Numbered from the stretch's first letter, positions 1-12,135 are shown. The stretch is 64,000 bases of DNA from Temnopleurus reevesii (GCA_036244855.1 BQKZ01002489.1:1-64000), one strand, 5' to 3'. Notes: generated by a model not told the origin, from the letters alone. Translations and numbers: made by a program.

Positions 1-553
1 ATCATATTCGTACATCATATGAATTTCTACAAAATTGATGAAACAATACAAATCTGACATTACCATCATGAAGATATTTGCCTAAAATGGAAATTTTCTA
101 AGCAAATGGACCAAAAACAATGAAAACATTGCTAAAAGATTGGCAGATTTGCTTGCATTTGCAGAAAAACACGGGCTTGCGACACTGATCTGAATCCTTC
201 CAATTTTAAAACAGAAATCATCAAATTTGTTAATTAGCAGTCATACCAGGCATTCAATTCCTTGATATTTTGTGGTCAAACTACTGTAAATTTTGCATCT
301 TATTCTTAGTCTTAAACTAGTTTAAATGTCAACGGAAGCAATTTTACGGTAAATCTTTGTGCAAAACTGGGTCTACGAATCAAGATAAGATGACACAGTT
401 TGTTGACAATTTTCACCATGCAATGCAATCGTTTCGTCAATAGAATTTTGATATCGCGACATCTCCATGATTCTTTTGTGAATTAATTTTATTTGTAGAA
501 ATATTTGAAGCCTAACATATCTAGTTTCATTTCGTGCCAAGATTTTAGGGCAA

Positions 554-912
554 ACCCGGAGAATAGCGACCAGGTGCGCGCGATGTATTCAATTTGTGTA
601 CAATCCTATGGAAGCGTGCGGTAGTGCGTTGGCTACGATTTTTGCACCAGATTCGATCAACAAACATTTGGTAAAGTTGGCACAAGTTTACACTTTTAAC
701 ACCAAAAGCGATTAAATTTTCAAAAGATTTCTTGAAATATTGAAGGAGGGGAAAGAAAATAACATTGAAAACCATTATTGTGTTTATAAAATGAAATAAA
801 AGTCGCTTTTGGACTTGTTTTGTAGATGGTTACCTGTGTGTATTTTTGACTTCCAGACTTCTGCCGCCAGTTTGCAATTTTTACATTGCAATCTGGTCGC
901 TATTCTCCGGGT
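554..912. repeat. Foldback/MITE element with perfect 20-bp terminal inverted repeats
   Basis: The 20 bases at 554-573 (ACCCGGAGAATAGCGACCAG) are exactly reverse-complemented at 893-912, bounding a 359-bp element with no recognisable coding capacity. This is the structure of a non-autonomous DNA transposon (MITE or foldback). No clear target-site duplication is visible. The remainder of 1-1100 contains no gene I can support. Confidence 0.8.
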
Positions 913-1102
913 CTGCCGATTTTAGAAAGTAATTTTGTATTTTGAGAAATATATGTTGCCAAGTACCACAATCTAAAAATGCTCCAGAAAAACAATACGA
1001 ATTAAGGTGACCCCATCATACTGATGAGTGAGACTCTGTCTGAGTGACCTCATTTCTTCATCTCCACCTCTCGATGCCGCCAAAGTTTCAACGGAGCACG
1101 AG

Positions 1103-1738
1103 CTAGAGCTTATATTCCCCCGCTGCTCCGGCGACCCAAATGCTGGCTGAGCCGGTTTCTCCCGTTCCCAGTTCAAGAGCCACTAAAACAAACACAATTT
1201 ACAGAGACATACCTCGTTCTGGCCTTCCATCTGGGAAGCCATACAGCGGGTCAAATGTTGGATTATTCAATATATCAGGTGCTGCCTCTGGATTAGATAC
1301 ATAAGCTGTCCACATTGTCCCCATTTTGGATCCCTTCTCGTCACGAATCCGAGCAAAAACGAATGGATTCCAGCACCACGCGACGCAATCACCCTATGTA
1401 AGAAAATCACATCAGCCAAGCGTGCCCTAATTCGTGCACACAAACATCCTACGAATAAAACATTCAGTTTTCGAATGAAATTTGCGATTAATTTCGCGTG
1501 AACAATCTATTGTGGCGTAAAGAGAAAAAACCGGGGAGAATACTGCATCATAAAAATAACATTAGTGGAAGAGTGGTTTCAAGTAAAAAGAAATTACCTT
1601 TTATGTACTCAATGCATACCTGTCAACATTGGCCAATTTCAGATCAGGACGCTTCTCGCAATGGATCGTACCAACATGTTGAGTACAGGGACTTACGTCA
1701 TAAAGCTGCTTGTAGAAGTAAGAACGACTGGTGACCAT
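1103..1738 (-). CDS. Unrecognised small three-exon candidate gene (about 100 aa)
   Basis: Reading the minus strand, an ATG at 1738 with an in-frame stop just upstream and a favourable context (GAAATGG) starts a 14-codon exon (1697-1738, MVTSRSYFYKQLYD) ending in a GTAAGT donor. A good acceptor (TTTTCTTACATAG) opens a 60-codon exon at 1213-1393, with landmarks GDCVAWCWNPFVFARI, GSKMGTMW and FDPLYGFPDGRPER, closed by a GTATGT donor. A third exon (1103-1182) joins in phase and stops at TAG (1103-1105). The middle exon has only one open frame and looks coding. The third exon is less certain, because another of its frames stays open for 68 codons but does not match the splice phase. I do not recognise the family. 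The gene points away from AP3D1 and may be part of a larger gene. Confidence 0.35.
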
Positions 1739-1904
1739 TTCTCAGGAGCCAACACAGTGATGCAGACTCTCATTGAATGCAAGAAAAAGCGACCAGTCAT
1801 TAAAAGATTTGCTCGTATTGTATGAACAGCTTCAGGAGTCACAACCCAGTTTGTACAGTTGGTTCACTATTCTTCTACTCTGCAAGGCCAGTAATACTGG
1901 CAAT

Positions 1905-2084
1905 CATGACTACAATCATCATCCTCATCATCACCATCATCATCACCATCATCCTCACTATCACCAGCACTATCATCATCATCATCATCGTCATCATCAT
2001 CACCATCATCATCATCATAATCATCACCATCATCATCAATATCATCACCCTCATCATCACCCTCATAATCATCATCACCATCAC

Positions 2085-2120
<36 letters not shown>

Positions 2121-2140
2121 CATCATCATCATCATCCTCA

Positions 2141-2175
<35 letters not shown>

Positions 2176-2334
2176 AATCATTGTCGTCAATATCATCATC
2201 ATCGTCGTCAACATCAACATCGTCATCATCACCATCATCATCACCACCACAATAACCATGATCATGATCATCATCATGATAATCATCATCATCATTCCCA
2301 CAATCATCATCATCACCATCACCCTCCTCATTAA
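1905..2334. repeat. ATC/TCA trinucleotide microsatellite, about 430 bp
   Basis: Nearly uninterrupted (ATC)n with scattered CAC, CCT and CGT variants on the plus strand. Open frames through it read as polyhistidine, polyisoleucine, polyaspartate or polymethionine and are artefacts of the repeat. It lies just upstream of the small candidate gene on the minus strand. Confidence 0.95.
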
Positions 2335-3047
2335 ATCATAACCATACCTTACAAGAAATGCATCACAAAAGAAACATGACAACTCCATCTTACGTATACG
2401 CATTTTTTTATTTTATACTTCACAATAATGATTTCGGTCTTTTGTCCATCTACATTCATTGACGTCCATCCATGGAACAAAACTATGACATAGAGCTAGA
2501 CCTACACAGAAAATATCAATATATATATAGTTTTTCATAGTAATTTACTCTCTCTCTTTGACAAAACATTTTCATTTGTGTACAAACACAATTATTCAGT
2601 TTTACATATATTACTTCCGGTCTACAAAATACAACCATTCCACAGTACTTTAAGAACTAATCTTTTGAATACCAAAAGGGCATACATCTTGATCTTCATG
2701 TTTATAAAAATCTTAACAATCACTTGATTGCTTGTGTTGCCAATGAGTGGATCAACATTATTCACATTAATGCTTGAGCCTTCTTCATAAATACACATTT
2801 CATATTAAGACATCAAGAATTAGAATAAGGATGATTTACTTTCTCTATCAATGCAGGTGCAGATATATAAATTCAGAGAAGCCAACATTCTGGAGTATAC
2901 ATGTCGATAGAAATGAAAATGTGACTCACCAAATACAAACAGTTGAAACAAGCCTTTTCTCACTTGCACTTTCTCTAGTGAGACAATATTTAATTTTCCC
3001 ATTTGGTGACTTCCATTCTAATTTCTATTCTTATGCATATTCCACAA

Positions 3048-3295
3048 GCAGGGCGCTACACACCAACTTACCCACATGCCCGGGGCAACAAAATTAAGCT
3101 GTCAGGCAAGTAAATGAAATTGTCACTTGCCCAATTGGGCAACTAACAATTCTATACTACATGTAGTTTTCCTCTATATGAAAATTTGCATTGGCCATCA
3201 ATTTTGCGCAAAACAAACACTTGTTCGGGCAAGTGATTGGAAAAAATAGTTGCCAGATAGGGCAACTGGTGAAAAAAATTCTTGTAGCACCCTGC
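3048..3295. repeat. MITE with GCAGGGYGCTACA terminal inverted repeats
   Basis: The 13 bases at 3048-3060 (GCAGGGCGCTACA) match the reverse complement of 3283-3295 with one mismatch. The 248-bp body repeats the words CACTTGCC/GGCAAGTG and GGGCAACT on both strands. It looks like a non-autonomous DNA element in the region downstream of AP3D1. Confidence 0.65.
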
Positions 3296-3660
3296 AAAAG
3301 GTTGGCATCTCTGTATGAGTGTTTTTTTGAATGGCGCATACCTGTCATGCTTGGCATAGCACAATAAAATGCAAATATATCTTCACTGATTTCAAGAAAT
3401 GGCATACATTTGAGGGATATGCCACTCAACACAAAAGAGCCCAAGATTACTATTGTATTCAAAAGTTTGGAAATAATAAAGCACAAGCTTTAGTACACTT
3501 GTTGCAATGACGGTATATCGCAAGTGCAATCAGTAAAAGATGAGACATTTGTTTTCATATCAGCTGAAAGATGCATTAAAGCATTGTTGTTAGAATACAT
3601 AATACCCTTTACTGGGCCAATAAAGAGGCAAATGAGGAGGTTAAAAATAGGGTATTGAAT

Positions 3661-3790
3661 AATAGGCTGGTTTACTAACAGATGCAAATTTACTCCCGTT
3701 TCTGACCCAATGACCGTAGTATCATGGTATTCTCTAGACCGGCCAGTAACAATTAAACTACAATACTTGGAATCCACTTGGCATAAATTG
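3661..3790 (+). repeat. Dispersed repeat family, copy 1
   Basis: This block shares an ordered series of words (GGTTTACTAA...GATGCAAAT, GTGGTATTC-like, AGTAACAATT, CTACAA, AATTGCTTG...GGTACG) with 4030-4165 and with 60283-60437. The three copies are in the same orientation, two downstream of AP3D1 and one downstream of UROD. No coding frame is conserved between them. The family is not one I can name. Confidence 0.5.
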
Positions 3791-4029
3791 CTTGTGGGTA
3801 CGTCCGAGAAAGGGAGAACATTTTAAACAAAACAATATCTCTACCATTGAGGATCTAGTAAATCTTGCCAGATACACAGAAATACAATAGGAGTATTTTA
3901 TGCTGTTTGCCTAGTGATTCTAGGAATAAATTGCAGGAGAACCAAAGAAACAACCATTTCAACTCATCCTGCAGCCACTACTGATCAATACCTTAGAAAT
4001 GTAGAACCATTAAACTTGATGCAAAATTG

Positions 4030-4165
4030 AATATGCTGGTTTACTAAAAGATTCAAATTCTTGCAAGTTTCTTGCCAACAAAAATAATTACGTGGTATTC
4101 CTAAAACCATTAGTAACAATTGGACTACAACAATTGCAGTTTGCACAAATTACTTGCTGCTAGGT
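4030..4165 (+). repeat. Dispersed repeat family, copy 2
   Basis: Same ordered words as 3661-3790, including GGTTTACTAAAAGATTCAAA, TTTCTTGCCAACAAA, GTGGTATTC, AGTAACAATTGGACTACAA and AATTACTTGCTGCTAGGTA. Confidence 0.5.
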
Positions 4166-5750
4166 AAGGAAATCATCTGGAAAGCTCTGTTAGTCAATAA
4201 CAGACTATAAGTACAAAACATGCATAACATTTACATCTCTTAGCAAACTCAACCTATTTTACTGTTAACAAGAAATCACAAAATATCTGATAAACAAGCC
4301 CACAAGTTATATTCAAGGATGAGGGTATTTATACTTATTCATACTATAGCAGCAATATCTTCCTATCACATGAAAAGGAATGTATCTATAAAAAAAAGAT
4401 TACAATATAAAAGCATGCTTTGCCTAAATATAAATGTCTTTTTCAAGCTTTGCTTTTTCTATGGGGAATGGGAGTACTGCATTACAAATAAAGTTCACTT
4501 CTAAAAGGTAGTACAAGAAAAATTCTAATTTCTTTGAAAATTATATGACACTCATACTGTTGTACAGCTTAATTAGCATAACATCCTACTTTGAGCAAAG
4601 CTACCACACAAAAGAATAGACATCTATTCAAAAATAATTCCACTATTTTCAGTTCAGATAAAATAGAATCGTGAAACTTTCTTCTTCTCTTACATCTTAA
4701 TATCGCAAATGGAATGTGTGAGTAAAGTAGTATACCTACACACATAGAATAGGACATATGCCCTATACAATCAAACAGTCCCAACCACATCTCCTTTTCC
4801 CATCAATCCTTCTTATAAATAATAATGAGAAAGAGGAAAAAGAAAGATTTGTAATCATTGCCCCTCCTTGCCAATTGCCAATTAGCAACATTGTGTTTGT
4901 GAGCCATTGCAATTAAGGTTTGTTGGTTTGAAAATGTACCATCAATCTTGCGCAGAAATACTACAAAGCATTGCAAAACCAAAGAACATTCTACATGGTT
5001 TTAAGCAAGTCTGGGATCATACCATTCTCATGTAGATTGTCAAAAAAACAACAAATTAATATCTTCTTTTTTCATGCTTTACGACCAATGCTAGGTTGTA
5101 ATATAAACAAAATAAAGTAACCAGTAAACATATATTAAATAAACATTGTAGATAATTGTAAACTGACTAAACATGAAATGACAGGGTAACCCATGATTCC
5201 TGTGTGTATTCAAAGCATAATTAGCAGCATTTCTGCAACATTAAAAGAATCTGCCATGATAACATCTTCTGATTTACATTGTACATTTGATAAGAAGTCC
5301 AATACTGATAAAAGTCATCTGCAACATAACATCCAGTATACATCAATTGGCACTATTGATGCCAACCACAATTCTTACTTTTCTATCCCTAATGAAATTC
5401 TATCTGAATCTAATAAGACAAATGCATGTACAGTTAAGCCCACAAGGAAGTGCTACAGTTTACCTGTTTTCATGTAGAATCCTTATGGGAAACAGGTATA
5501 GTATAGCTTTCTCTTCTGGGCTTAACCGTTAAAACAACTCGCCAAATCTAGACTGAAAAGGAAGGAAGAAAACTTGTTCCCATCAAACTTTGTCATAAAG
5601 TTATATATGAGAAATCATAACTGAAAACAAGGAAAGTTTGGAAGGATAAAAATCATATTCTTCCCTCCAAATTCATGATAGTTGGGAGGTATACATGCAC
5701 AGAGCTAAGTAGATTTGCAATGGATTACACAGTCCTACGTTTCCTCTATG

Positions 5751-6625
5751 AAGTGCAATGGAAATGCCCCGTATTGCACGATTTAGCAGTCAAACATCAC
5801 ACATAAAATTAATCAAAACATAAAACATTAATGCACAAAATCATAATTAATCATAAAAAAAGTTCCTTTCATGAACTGTTTTTCACTTTTGCAGGAGATC
5901 TCTAAACCATGTACAGTTATACATAATTCATGGTAATCTGAGAAAGGGGAATTATTTGGTGTACTGCAGTAAATGCACTTTCATTAAAAAATAATAAGGA
6001 AATTATTGATCCATATGAATGGATGTTTGTTAGTAATATTTCAATCAATTGAAGCTGCGATAAAAAGATAAATGCAAATAATTATTGCATGATTGCATTG
6101 TCTTTATCCATGTTCATCTTCTGCATTCTAAAATGATACTCAACCCCCAAAAAACAGTAAGAACAAAAATTGTTTTCATTGTTGTATTTAAGTTGCAATC
6201 ACTGGAGTAAAATGTTGGATTGTGAAATTCATCATCTTGAGGTCAATACATTTCTTCTGAAGAATCAAAACATACTGTATATATTATCAGTTTGGAATGA
6301 AAATGATGCTTTATTAATACTGAATATTCTTAATTCAAATATAAGAAGTCAGCTTCAATAATATAGCCATACTTAGAAAACATTTGATTCACAGAAAATT
6401 GCCCAATTACGGAGATCGACGCCAATGTACCAAAATATGCATGAGGTGCATTTTCATATGAATTCAAGGTTTTCATGAATATCTGAGAGTGAGGTTATTG
6501 TTGTCAAGCTTCCTCTCACTTTTGATCACCTGTTGCGTTATTCACATTTTCATTTTGAATGGTTGGCATCTCTGTAATTGGTGAGTAATAATTTTCAGAA
6601 TCATTAGCTCTCATTGACAAAGCAG
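5751..6625. repeat. First copy of a near-identical 0.9-1.1 kb duplicate ending at a single N
   Basis: This segment starts AAGTGCAATGGAAATGCCCC and ends ATTGACAAAGCAG immediately before the N at 6626. The segment after the N (6627-7771) starts and ends with the same words and follows the same order throughout, with scattered substitutions and indels. The exact end-to-end correspondence on either side of a one-base gap is what two unmerged contig ends or haplotypes would give. Confidence 0.85.
6411..6574. repeat. Short inverted-repeat element (GAGATGCCAACCATT family), uninterrupted copy
   Basis: The left end (GGAGATCGACGCCAATGT then AAAATATGCATGAGGTG) and right end (AATGGTTGGCATCTCTG) are imperfect inverted repeats. 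The body includes GAGAGTGAGGTTATTGTTGTC and GTTGCGTTATTCACATTT. Other copies are at 7371-7721, 50541-50869, 53391 onward and 57263-57460. Confidence 0.6.
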
Positions 6626-7370
6626 NAAGTGCAATGGAAATGCCCCGTATTGCACGATTTAGCAGTCAAACATCACACATAAAATTATTCAAAACATAAA
6701 ACATTAATGCACAAAATCATAATTAATAATATGAAAGTTACTTTCATGAACTGTTTCACTTTTGCAGGACATCTCTACACCATGTACAGTTATATATAGT
6801 TCATGGTAATCTGATGTAAGTATTATCTAAGCTGAAGATGAAGTGATGCCACTTCGAAACATGTTCTTATTAAAAAGTTGTATTTTCTTTGTTAAAATAT
6901 TATTTAAAATGATGAAAGGGAATAATTTGGTGTACTGCAGTAAATACACTTTCATTAAAATAATAAAGAAATTATTGATTTATATGAATGGATGTTTGTT
7001 TGCATTTTTTTTGCACAATTTGGTAACAATTATTGCATGATTGCATTGTCTTTATCCATGTTCATCTTCAGCATTCTAAAATGATACTCAACCCAAGAAA
7101 AGAGGGGAAAAAAATCTTCATTGTAAGTAAGTTGTGATCATGGAGTAAAATGTTGAATTGTGAAATTCATCACATTGAGGTACATTACGAAATGTATTAA
7201 TGCATTTCTTCTGAAGAATAAAAAAATAAATTGTATATATTATGAGTTTGGAATGAAAATGATGCTTTAATACTGAATCTTCCTCATTCAAATATCAGTA
7301 GGAAAGTGAGCTTCAATAATATAGCCATACTAATCCAAAATTTGATTGAGAGAATAATTGCCCAACAAAA

Positions 7371-7721
7371 GAGATGGCAACTGTTCCAGAATATGCATGA
7401 GGTGTATTTTCATATGGTTTTAGGGGGTGTTGCTCAAAATCAACTGCAACATTGCAAAGTGTAACACACATTTTTATTCGCATAGGTATGCGCATTTAAC
7501 AAGATGCGCATGACACAATGATTTTGATTGGCACGTTCCGATCAATTGCAACTAGCGATCAATTGCAGCTTTTGAACAACACCCCCTAAGACTTTCATCA
7601 CAAGTAAATGCCTGAGAGGGTGGATATTGTTGTCATGTATGCTCTATCTTTTCTTCGGCTGTTGCATTATTCACGTTTTAATTTTGACCTCACGCATATT
7701 CTAGAATGGTTGGCATCTCTG
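7371..7721. repeat. GAGATGCCAACCATT-family element split by a nested insertion
   Basis: The ends are GAGATGGCAACTGTTCCAGAA at 7371 and TTCTAGAATGGTTGGCATCTC at the right. Between them the GGGGGTGTTG element at 7421-7589 interrupts the sequence. The uninterrupted counterpart is at 6411-6574. Confidence 0.65.
7421..7589. mobile_element. GGGGGTGTTG-family MITE (copy 1), nested insertion
   Basis: The left end TTAGGGGGTGTTGCTCAAAA is the reverse complement of the right end TTTTGAACAACACCCCCTAA with one mismatch. A TA dinucleotide flanks the GGGGG...CCCCC core on both sides, as expected of Tc1/mariner-type insertions. The core contains GATTTTGATTGG and CGATCAATTGCA words shared with copies at 9421, 14325, 35140, 62107, 63289 and 63779. 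No transposase is encoded. Confidence 0.75.
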
Positions 7722-8149
7722 CAACAGGTGAGTAATAATTTTCAGAATCATTAGCTCTTATTGACAAAGCAGAACTGCTGCTGACTTTTACAGTGGTATA
7801 TTGAGACAGTTGTAATTGGATACATAACAAAAAGAAACAAATACTTTGCCCGCCTATGCCTGAAAATGGTAAAATACCGTTTAGCCATATTATTAACCTC
7901 TTAGTTTCAAGAAGAATATGCAAAAAACTTTTCCGAACAATATATTAAATACATATCTATATATACTGCTTTGGGGTGGGGATAACACATGCAATATAAA
8001 TTCTCAATTCATTAATATCAATACAACAATGCTCCTTTTAGGCATGCTGTATATTATGATTCAGTACTGGCAAATAATTGGTATTTAATCATCATTTATG
8101 AATGACATTATAGACTTGTTAAAGGTTCATCTGCTGTAGCGACCCTCTC

Positions 8150-8245
8150 CTATGATTCCAAAATGGTTGCCTTGATTTCGTCTAAGTAGTTGGAGAGTAA
8201 GCTGGAATCGTTTGATTTCCCATCAACAGAAATGCCACCACCATC
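8150..8245 (-). CDS. AP3D1: AP3D1 exon 31: C-terminus and stop
   Basis: After a TTTGTTTGCAG acceptor, 31 codons follow (DGGGISVDGKSNDSSLLSN... ATILES) and then TAG at 8150-8152. This matches the conserved end of the delta ear (SVDGKCSDSTLLSNLLEEMKA-like in vertebrates, recalled). The 3' UTR lies below 8150. An ATTAAA-type signal occurs on the minus strand near 8083-8088, but I cannot show that it is used. Confidence 0.95.
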   Translation of the reverse strand, partial: DGGGISVDGKSNDSSLLSNYLDEIKATILES

Positions 8246-11200
8246 CTGCAAACAAACAAAGAAAAAATGATTTTAGGAGACTGATATGAATGACAATTTA
8301 GATTAGAACATATAGACTAAATGCCAAAGCTCCATATATCATACAATACAATATAACTTCATATAGCACACCAGACGCAAAAGAATGTTTTCAGACAACT
8401 TGAATCCTAATTACTGGGGATGTGGCATAATGCCTCCAGCCTCAAAATTTCGCCGTGCCAATTCTACTAAAAAATTTCGCACTCTGTGGGATTGTGACTT
8501 TATTCTTTCAAGTCTCCCACAAATTTTCAGACCAATAACGCCACAACCTTGTATACAGGTTTCTTTATAGTACACATGTGATGAGAGAAAAAAATTACAG
8601 ACTCTAACCAAGGTAATTATGCACCCCTTTTCCATCTAACCCTTGTACTCTCCAAATGTCTTCCAATCCAATACCTCTCATCACCTTCCCTTTCACCTTA
8701 CCATTGTTTTGAGTAGCACACAGACTTGATGACCCTTAATTGAGCAGCTGGACAGAGAAGCGGTTCTTTCTACTCTCTCGACCACTGCCATATGAGAGAA
8801 GCAAACTCTAACTCAAATGTTTATGCATCTCCTTACTCTTTAACAATTACACCCGACATAACTCTCCCGATCTGAAGCTCCCCACCTTCTCCATCAACTT
8901 ACCATTGTTTTGAGTAGCACACAGACTTGATGGCCCTTCATAGAGCAGCTGAAAAGAGATGCGGTACGTTCTACTCTCTCGACCACCGCCATATGGGAGA
9001 AGAAGCAGACTCGAGCCAGGGTGATTGCAAATTCCACTCCTCCAGGGGGAGTGGTGAAGGAGTTCTTCGCTGAAAGCTCACCCTTGCTTAGAAGCTCTGA
9101 GTAATGCTCTCTGTAAAGTGGAACAAAATCAATTTCAATAAATATGCATGGAATGACAGAATTTACAATTCAACATATTCATCCAAAGGCAGAATCTTTA
9201 AATAAAAAAGCTAGGAATTATATTTGATTGACAGCAAGAAAATAGAGTAATTTGGATTTGAGTTTGGGCAGCTTCATAGAGCAAAACCACATTCATTCAA
9301 TGTTGTGACAAAAAATAATTATTCTCACATTTAAAATGACAGCTTTTGGTTAATTTTGATTAATTCTATATTTGATTTCTTTACTTTTCAAACCAATCAT
9401 TCCATTATTGTCAAAAATCTTAGGGAATGTTGCTCAAAATCAACTGCAAGTCAACTGCAACTTTGAAAAATGTAACACACATTTTCATTCCCACATGGAA
9501 TGTGCATTTAACAAGATGCGCATGAAACAATGATTTTGATTGGAGCGTTCCGATCAACTGCAACTTGCGATCAATTGCAAATTTTGAACAACACCCCATA
9601 TATCTTAATTTCTTTAATACATATACCGCAATGCTTGGTATCTCTGCACTATGGTTGATATATTACCTGCTGCATGGTGTGGCTAACATGTAAGATGAAA
9701 CTGGAAGATGGACCTTGAAATCTATCTTTTCACTTGTTGCACCTTTGTCATCCTTCAAGAGAAAAAATAACACACAAAAAACATAGTTAAAAGACTGTTC
9801 AACAAATAATAATAATGCCATTTTTATAGCGCCTAATCCACTCTGTGGAGTGCTCAAGGCGCATTTAGAGAGAAGTGAAAGTAAGTAAGATTTACTTAAG
9901 AAGTAAACAGGTAAGTTTTGACAAGTTTCTTGAAAGACATGAGAGTAGAACAGCTTTTTATGTCTTCAGGTAGGTTATTCCAAAAAGTCGGGCTGGTGAA
10001 TGAGTATGCACGTTCCCCCCAGGTTTAAGAAACTTTTGGTATGTTGAGAAGGCCAGAAGAGGAAGAACGGAGTGATCTTGAAGGAAAGTATCATGAGGGC
10101 CCACTTTCTTTCAAAAGATTTTCAATTCTTTAAGAAATATATGGGAAATATATTGAAGGAAGGAAGTTGCAACTTTGGAGAATTCCTCATAGAATTCTGA
10201 GGTATTCAAATGCACGGTAATTGAGATTTATAATGAAATCAATTCTAAAAGGTTATAGTTGCCAATTTATCTTTTAAAAAAAGAAGAAAAAACCCACTTT
10301 CATACCTCGACTATATTAGTGAGAGTTTCTTTGAGTTTCTGGAACATCATAAATGCATGAATCCAAAAATATTCACTGCTTGCCCATGAATAACATAACT
10401 TTCCCATGATTCATTTCAGACGTCACATTCTTAATTTGAGGAACACACTGGGTGACTTCAAGTACGGTGTTGAACGCTAGTGTTGGTGTTGCAGCAAAAC
10501 CAACACCAGCCTCAACACCAAACTTGAGGTCTGTCGGAGTTTGGGGTAGACCTCACAAGATTCTTACGTATTTCCGGTCGTTTCTGTATCACTTCATAAA
10601 CCGAGCTCCAACACCGTTGGTCAGTTTACAGGGCTGTTTTGCTCTCTCAACACCAACACCAACACCGAACACCATACTTGAAGTCACCCAATGATTACAT
10701 ACCTTGACCATATATGTGAGAGTTCCCTTGAGTTTCTGTGGCATTGTGATGGCATGGATGGTGAAAGCAAACTGGCCCTCATTGGATGCTTCAGGAGGAA
10801 GCTGGAATGGTACTTTAACTCCGTCATGTTGAGATGAGCCCGCCTGGGAAACAAACTTCCCCATGATTCAGATCAGACGTCACATTCTTAATTTGAGGAA
10901 CACAATGATTACATACCTTGACCATATATGTGAGAGTTCCCTTGAGTTTCTGTGGCATCGTGATGGCATGGATGGTGAAAGCAAATTGGCCCTCATTGGA
11001 TGCTTCAGGGGGAAGCTGGAATGGTACTTTCACTCCATCATGTTGAGATGAACCAGCCTGGGAAAACACAATGAAAGGTTGTCTTCAAAAATCTTGTTTC
11101 TTACTTTCAAAACCCTACATGATGGTCCAGTGAATATCGTAGAGATTCTCAAAGTATCATGCCTTGAAACACAATAAAAAGTTGTCTTCAAAAGTCTTGT

Positions 11201-12135
11201 TTCTTACTTCAGAAATCCTAAATGATGGCTCAGTGAACATTGCAGAAGGTTTCAAAGTATCATCTCTTGAAAGTACAACCGCATTCAACTCAATTTTATA
11301 GTGAAAGGGCATTCCAAGGAGCAGCAACTAGCCTTTTAAATTGCTAAGATCTGATGTAGGTGCACATTATGACTCACTTACATAATGAAAGACTTCTGTT
11401 TTGGTTTTTTTTTGCTTTTCTTTTTCTAGCTGTCTTCTTTATTTTGTCTTTATTCATTCCTCCTATTTCGAGAAACAGTGTCTGTTGTACACTTTTTTTT
11501 AACAATTGACTTGATTCAAACATTTTCATTGAATGTATAGCTTTTTCAACTACTCTTCAACTCACCTCTCGTATTAGCTTTGTGTTGAGGGAGTCCAGGA
11601 CGTTGAACTCTAGAGCTTTGAGGTGTGATGTTGTCTGGTTCGTGAAGATTACAGAAATGACCACTTGGGAGTTCTGCTTCGGGTCTATTCTTGTTTCATA
11701 CATCTGCGAAAAGAGAGAGAATGGTTACATTACTTCACCCATTGAAGATTGGATTTTTCAATGCCTAAGAACACTGATGTGGCAATTTATTTATTGTGTA
11801 TAGATAAATGGAACAATACTTCCCAAACATAAGGTCTGCCGAAAGAAAATGGGTGTCAACAAAGACAGAACAAATGTTCTGAAAATGTAAATGAAAATTT
11901 AGAAGAACTATTTTTGGAATACAAAATTTGGGATAGAGTTACTTTACAATCAATTCATGGACTTGATGAATTACTTCCCAATTATGGACTTGAAAGATGG
12001 CTCCATCAGTATACCATGGTAAATACATGTAGCTTGCAATCAGGTACACAATGTTTGTAATAAAATTGACAAGAACTATTCACTTACCATCTTTATAGAC
12101 TCATTCTCAGCGAGAAGTCTGTAGCTTGACATGGC
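8150..12135 (-). CDS. AP3D1: AP3D1 ear-domain block (exons 26-31)
   Basis: Exon 26 (12088-12135, SSYRLLAENESIKM) opens the appendage. Exon 27 (11566-11703) holds QNSQVVISVIFTNQTTSHLK and EFNVLDSLN, the beta-sandwich start. Exon 28 carries DGVKVPFQLPPEASNEGQFAF, exon 29 (9667-9752) GATSEKIDFKVHLPVSSYML, exon 30 (8903-9110) VCFFSHMAVVERVERTASLF and GHQVCVLLK, and exon 31 the C-terminus. In vertebrates this region binds sigma3 and regulates Arf1-dependent recruitment. Two of the six exons here (28 and 30) have tandem duplicates beside them. Confidence 0.93.

Larger units (their letters stand above)
6627..7771. repeat. Second copy of the 0.9-1.1 kb duplicate, carrying a nested MITE
   Basis: Homologous to 5751-6625 from end to end. 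It is longer chiefly because a 167-bp GGGGGTGTTG element is inserted at 7421-7589. Its last shared word is ATTGACAAAGCAG at 7759-7771, after which unique sequence begins. Confidence 0.85.

Noticed and set aside
1773..2403. Long polyhistidine, polyisoleucine and polyaspartate open frames
   Set aside because: They run through the ATC microsatellite on both strands. Every frame of such a repeat is open, and there is no conserved protein.
10452..10694. 80-codon plus-strand frame in AP3D1 intron 28
   Set aside because: It lies almost entirely inside the TGGGTGACTTCAAGTA-ended MITE and is made of its CCAACACC repeats.
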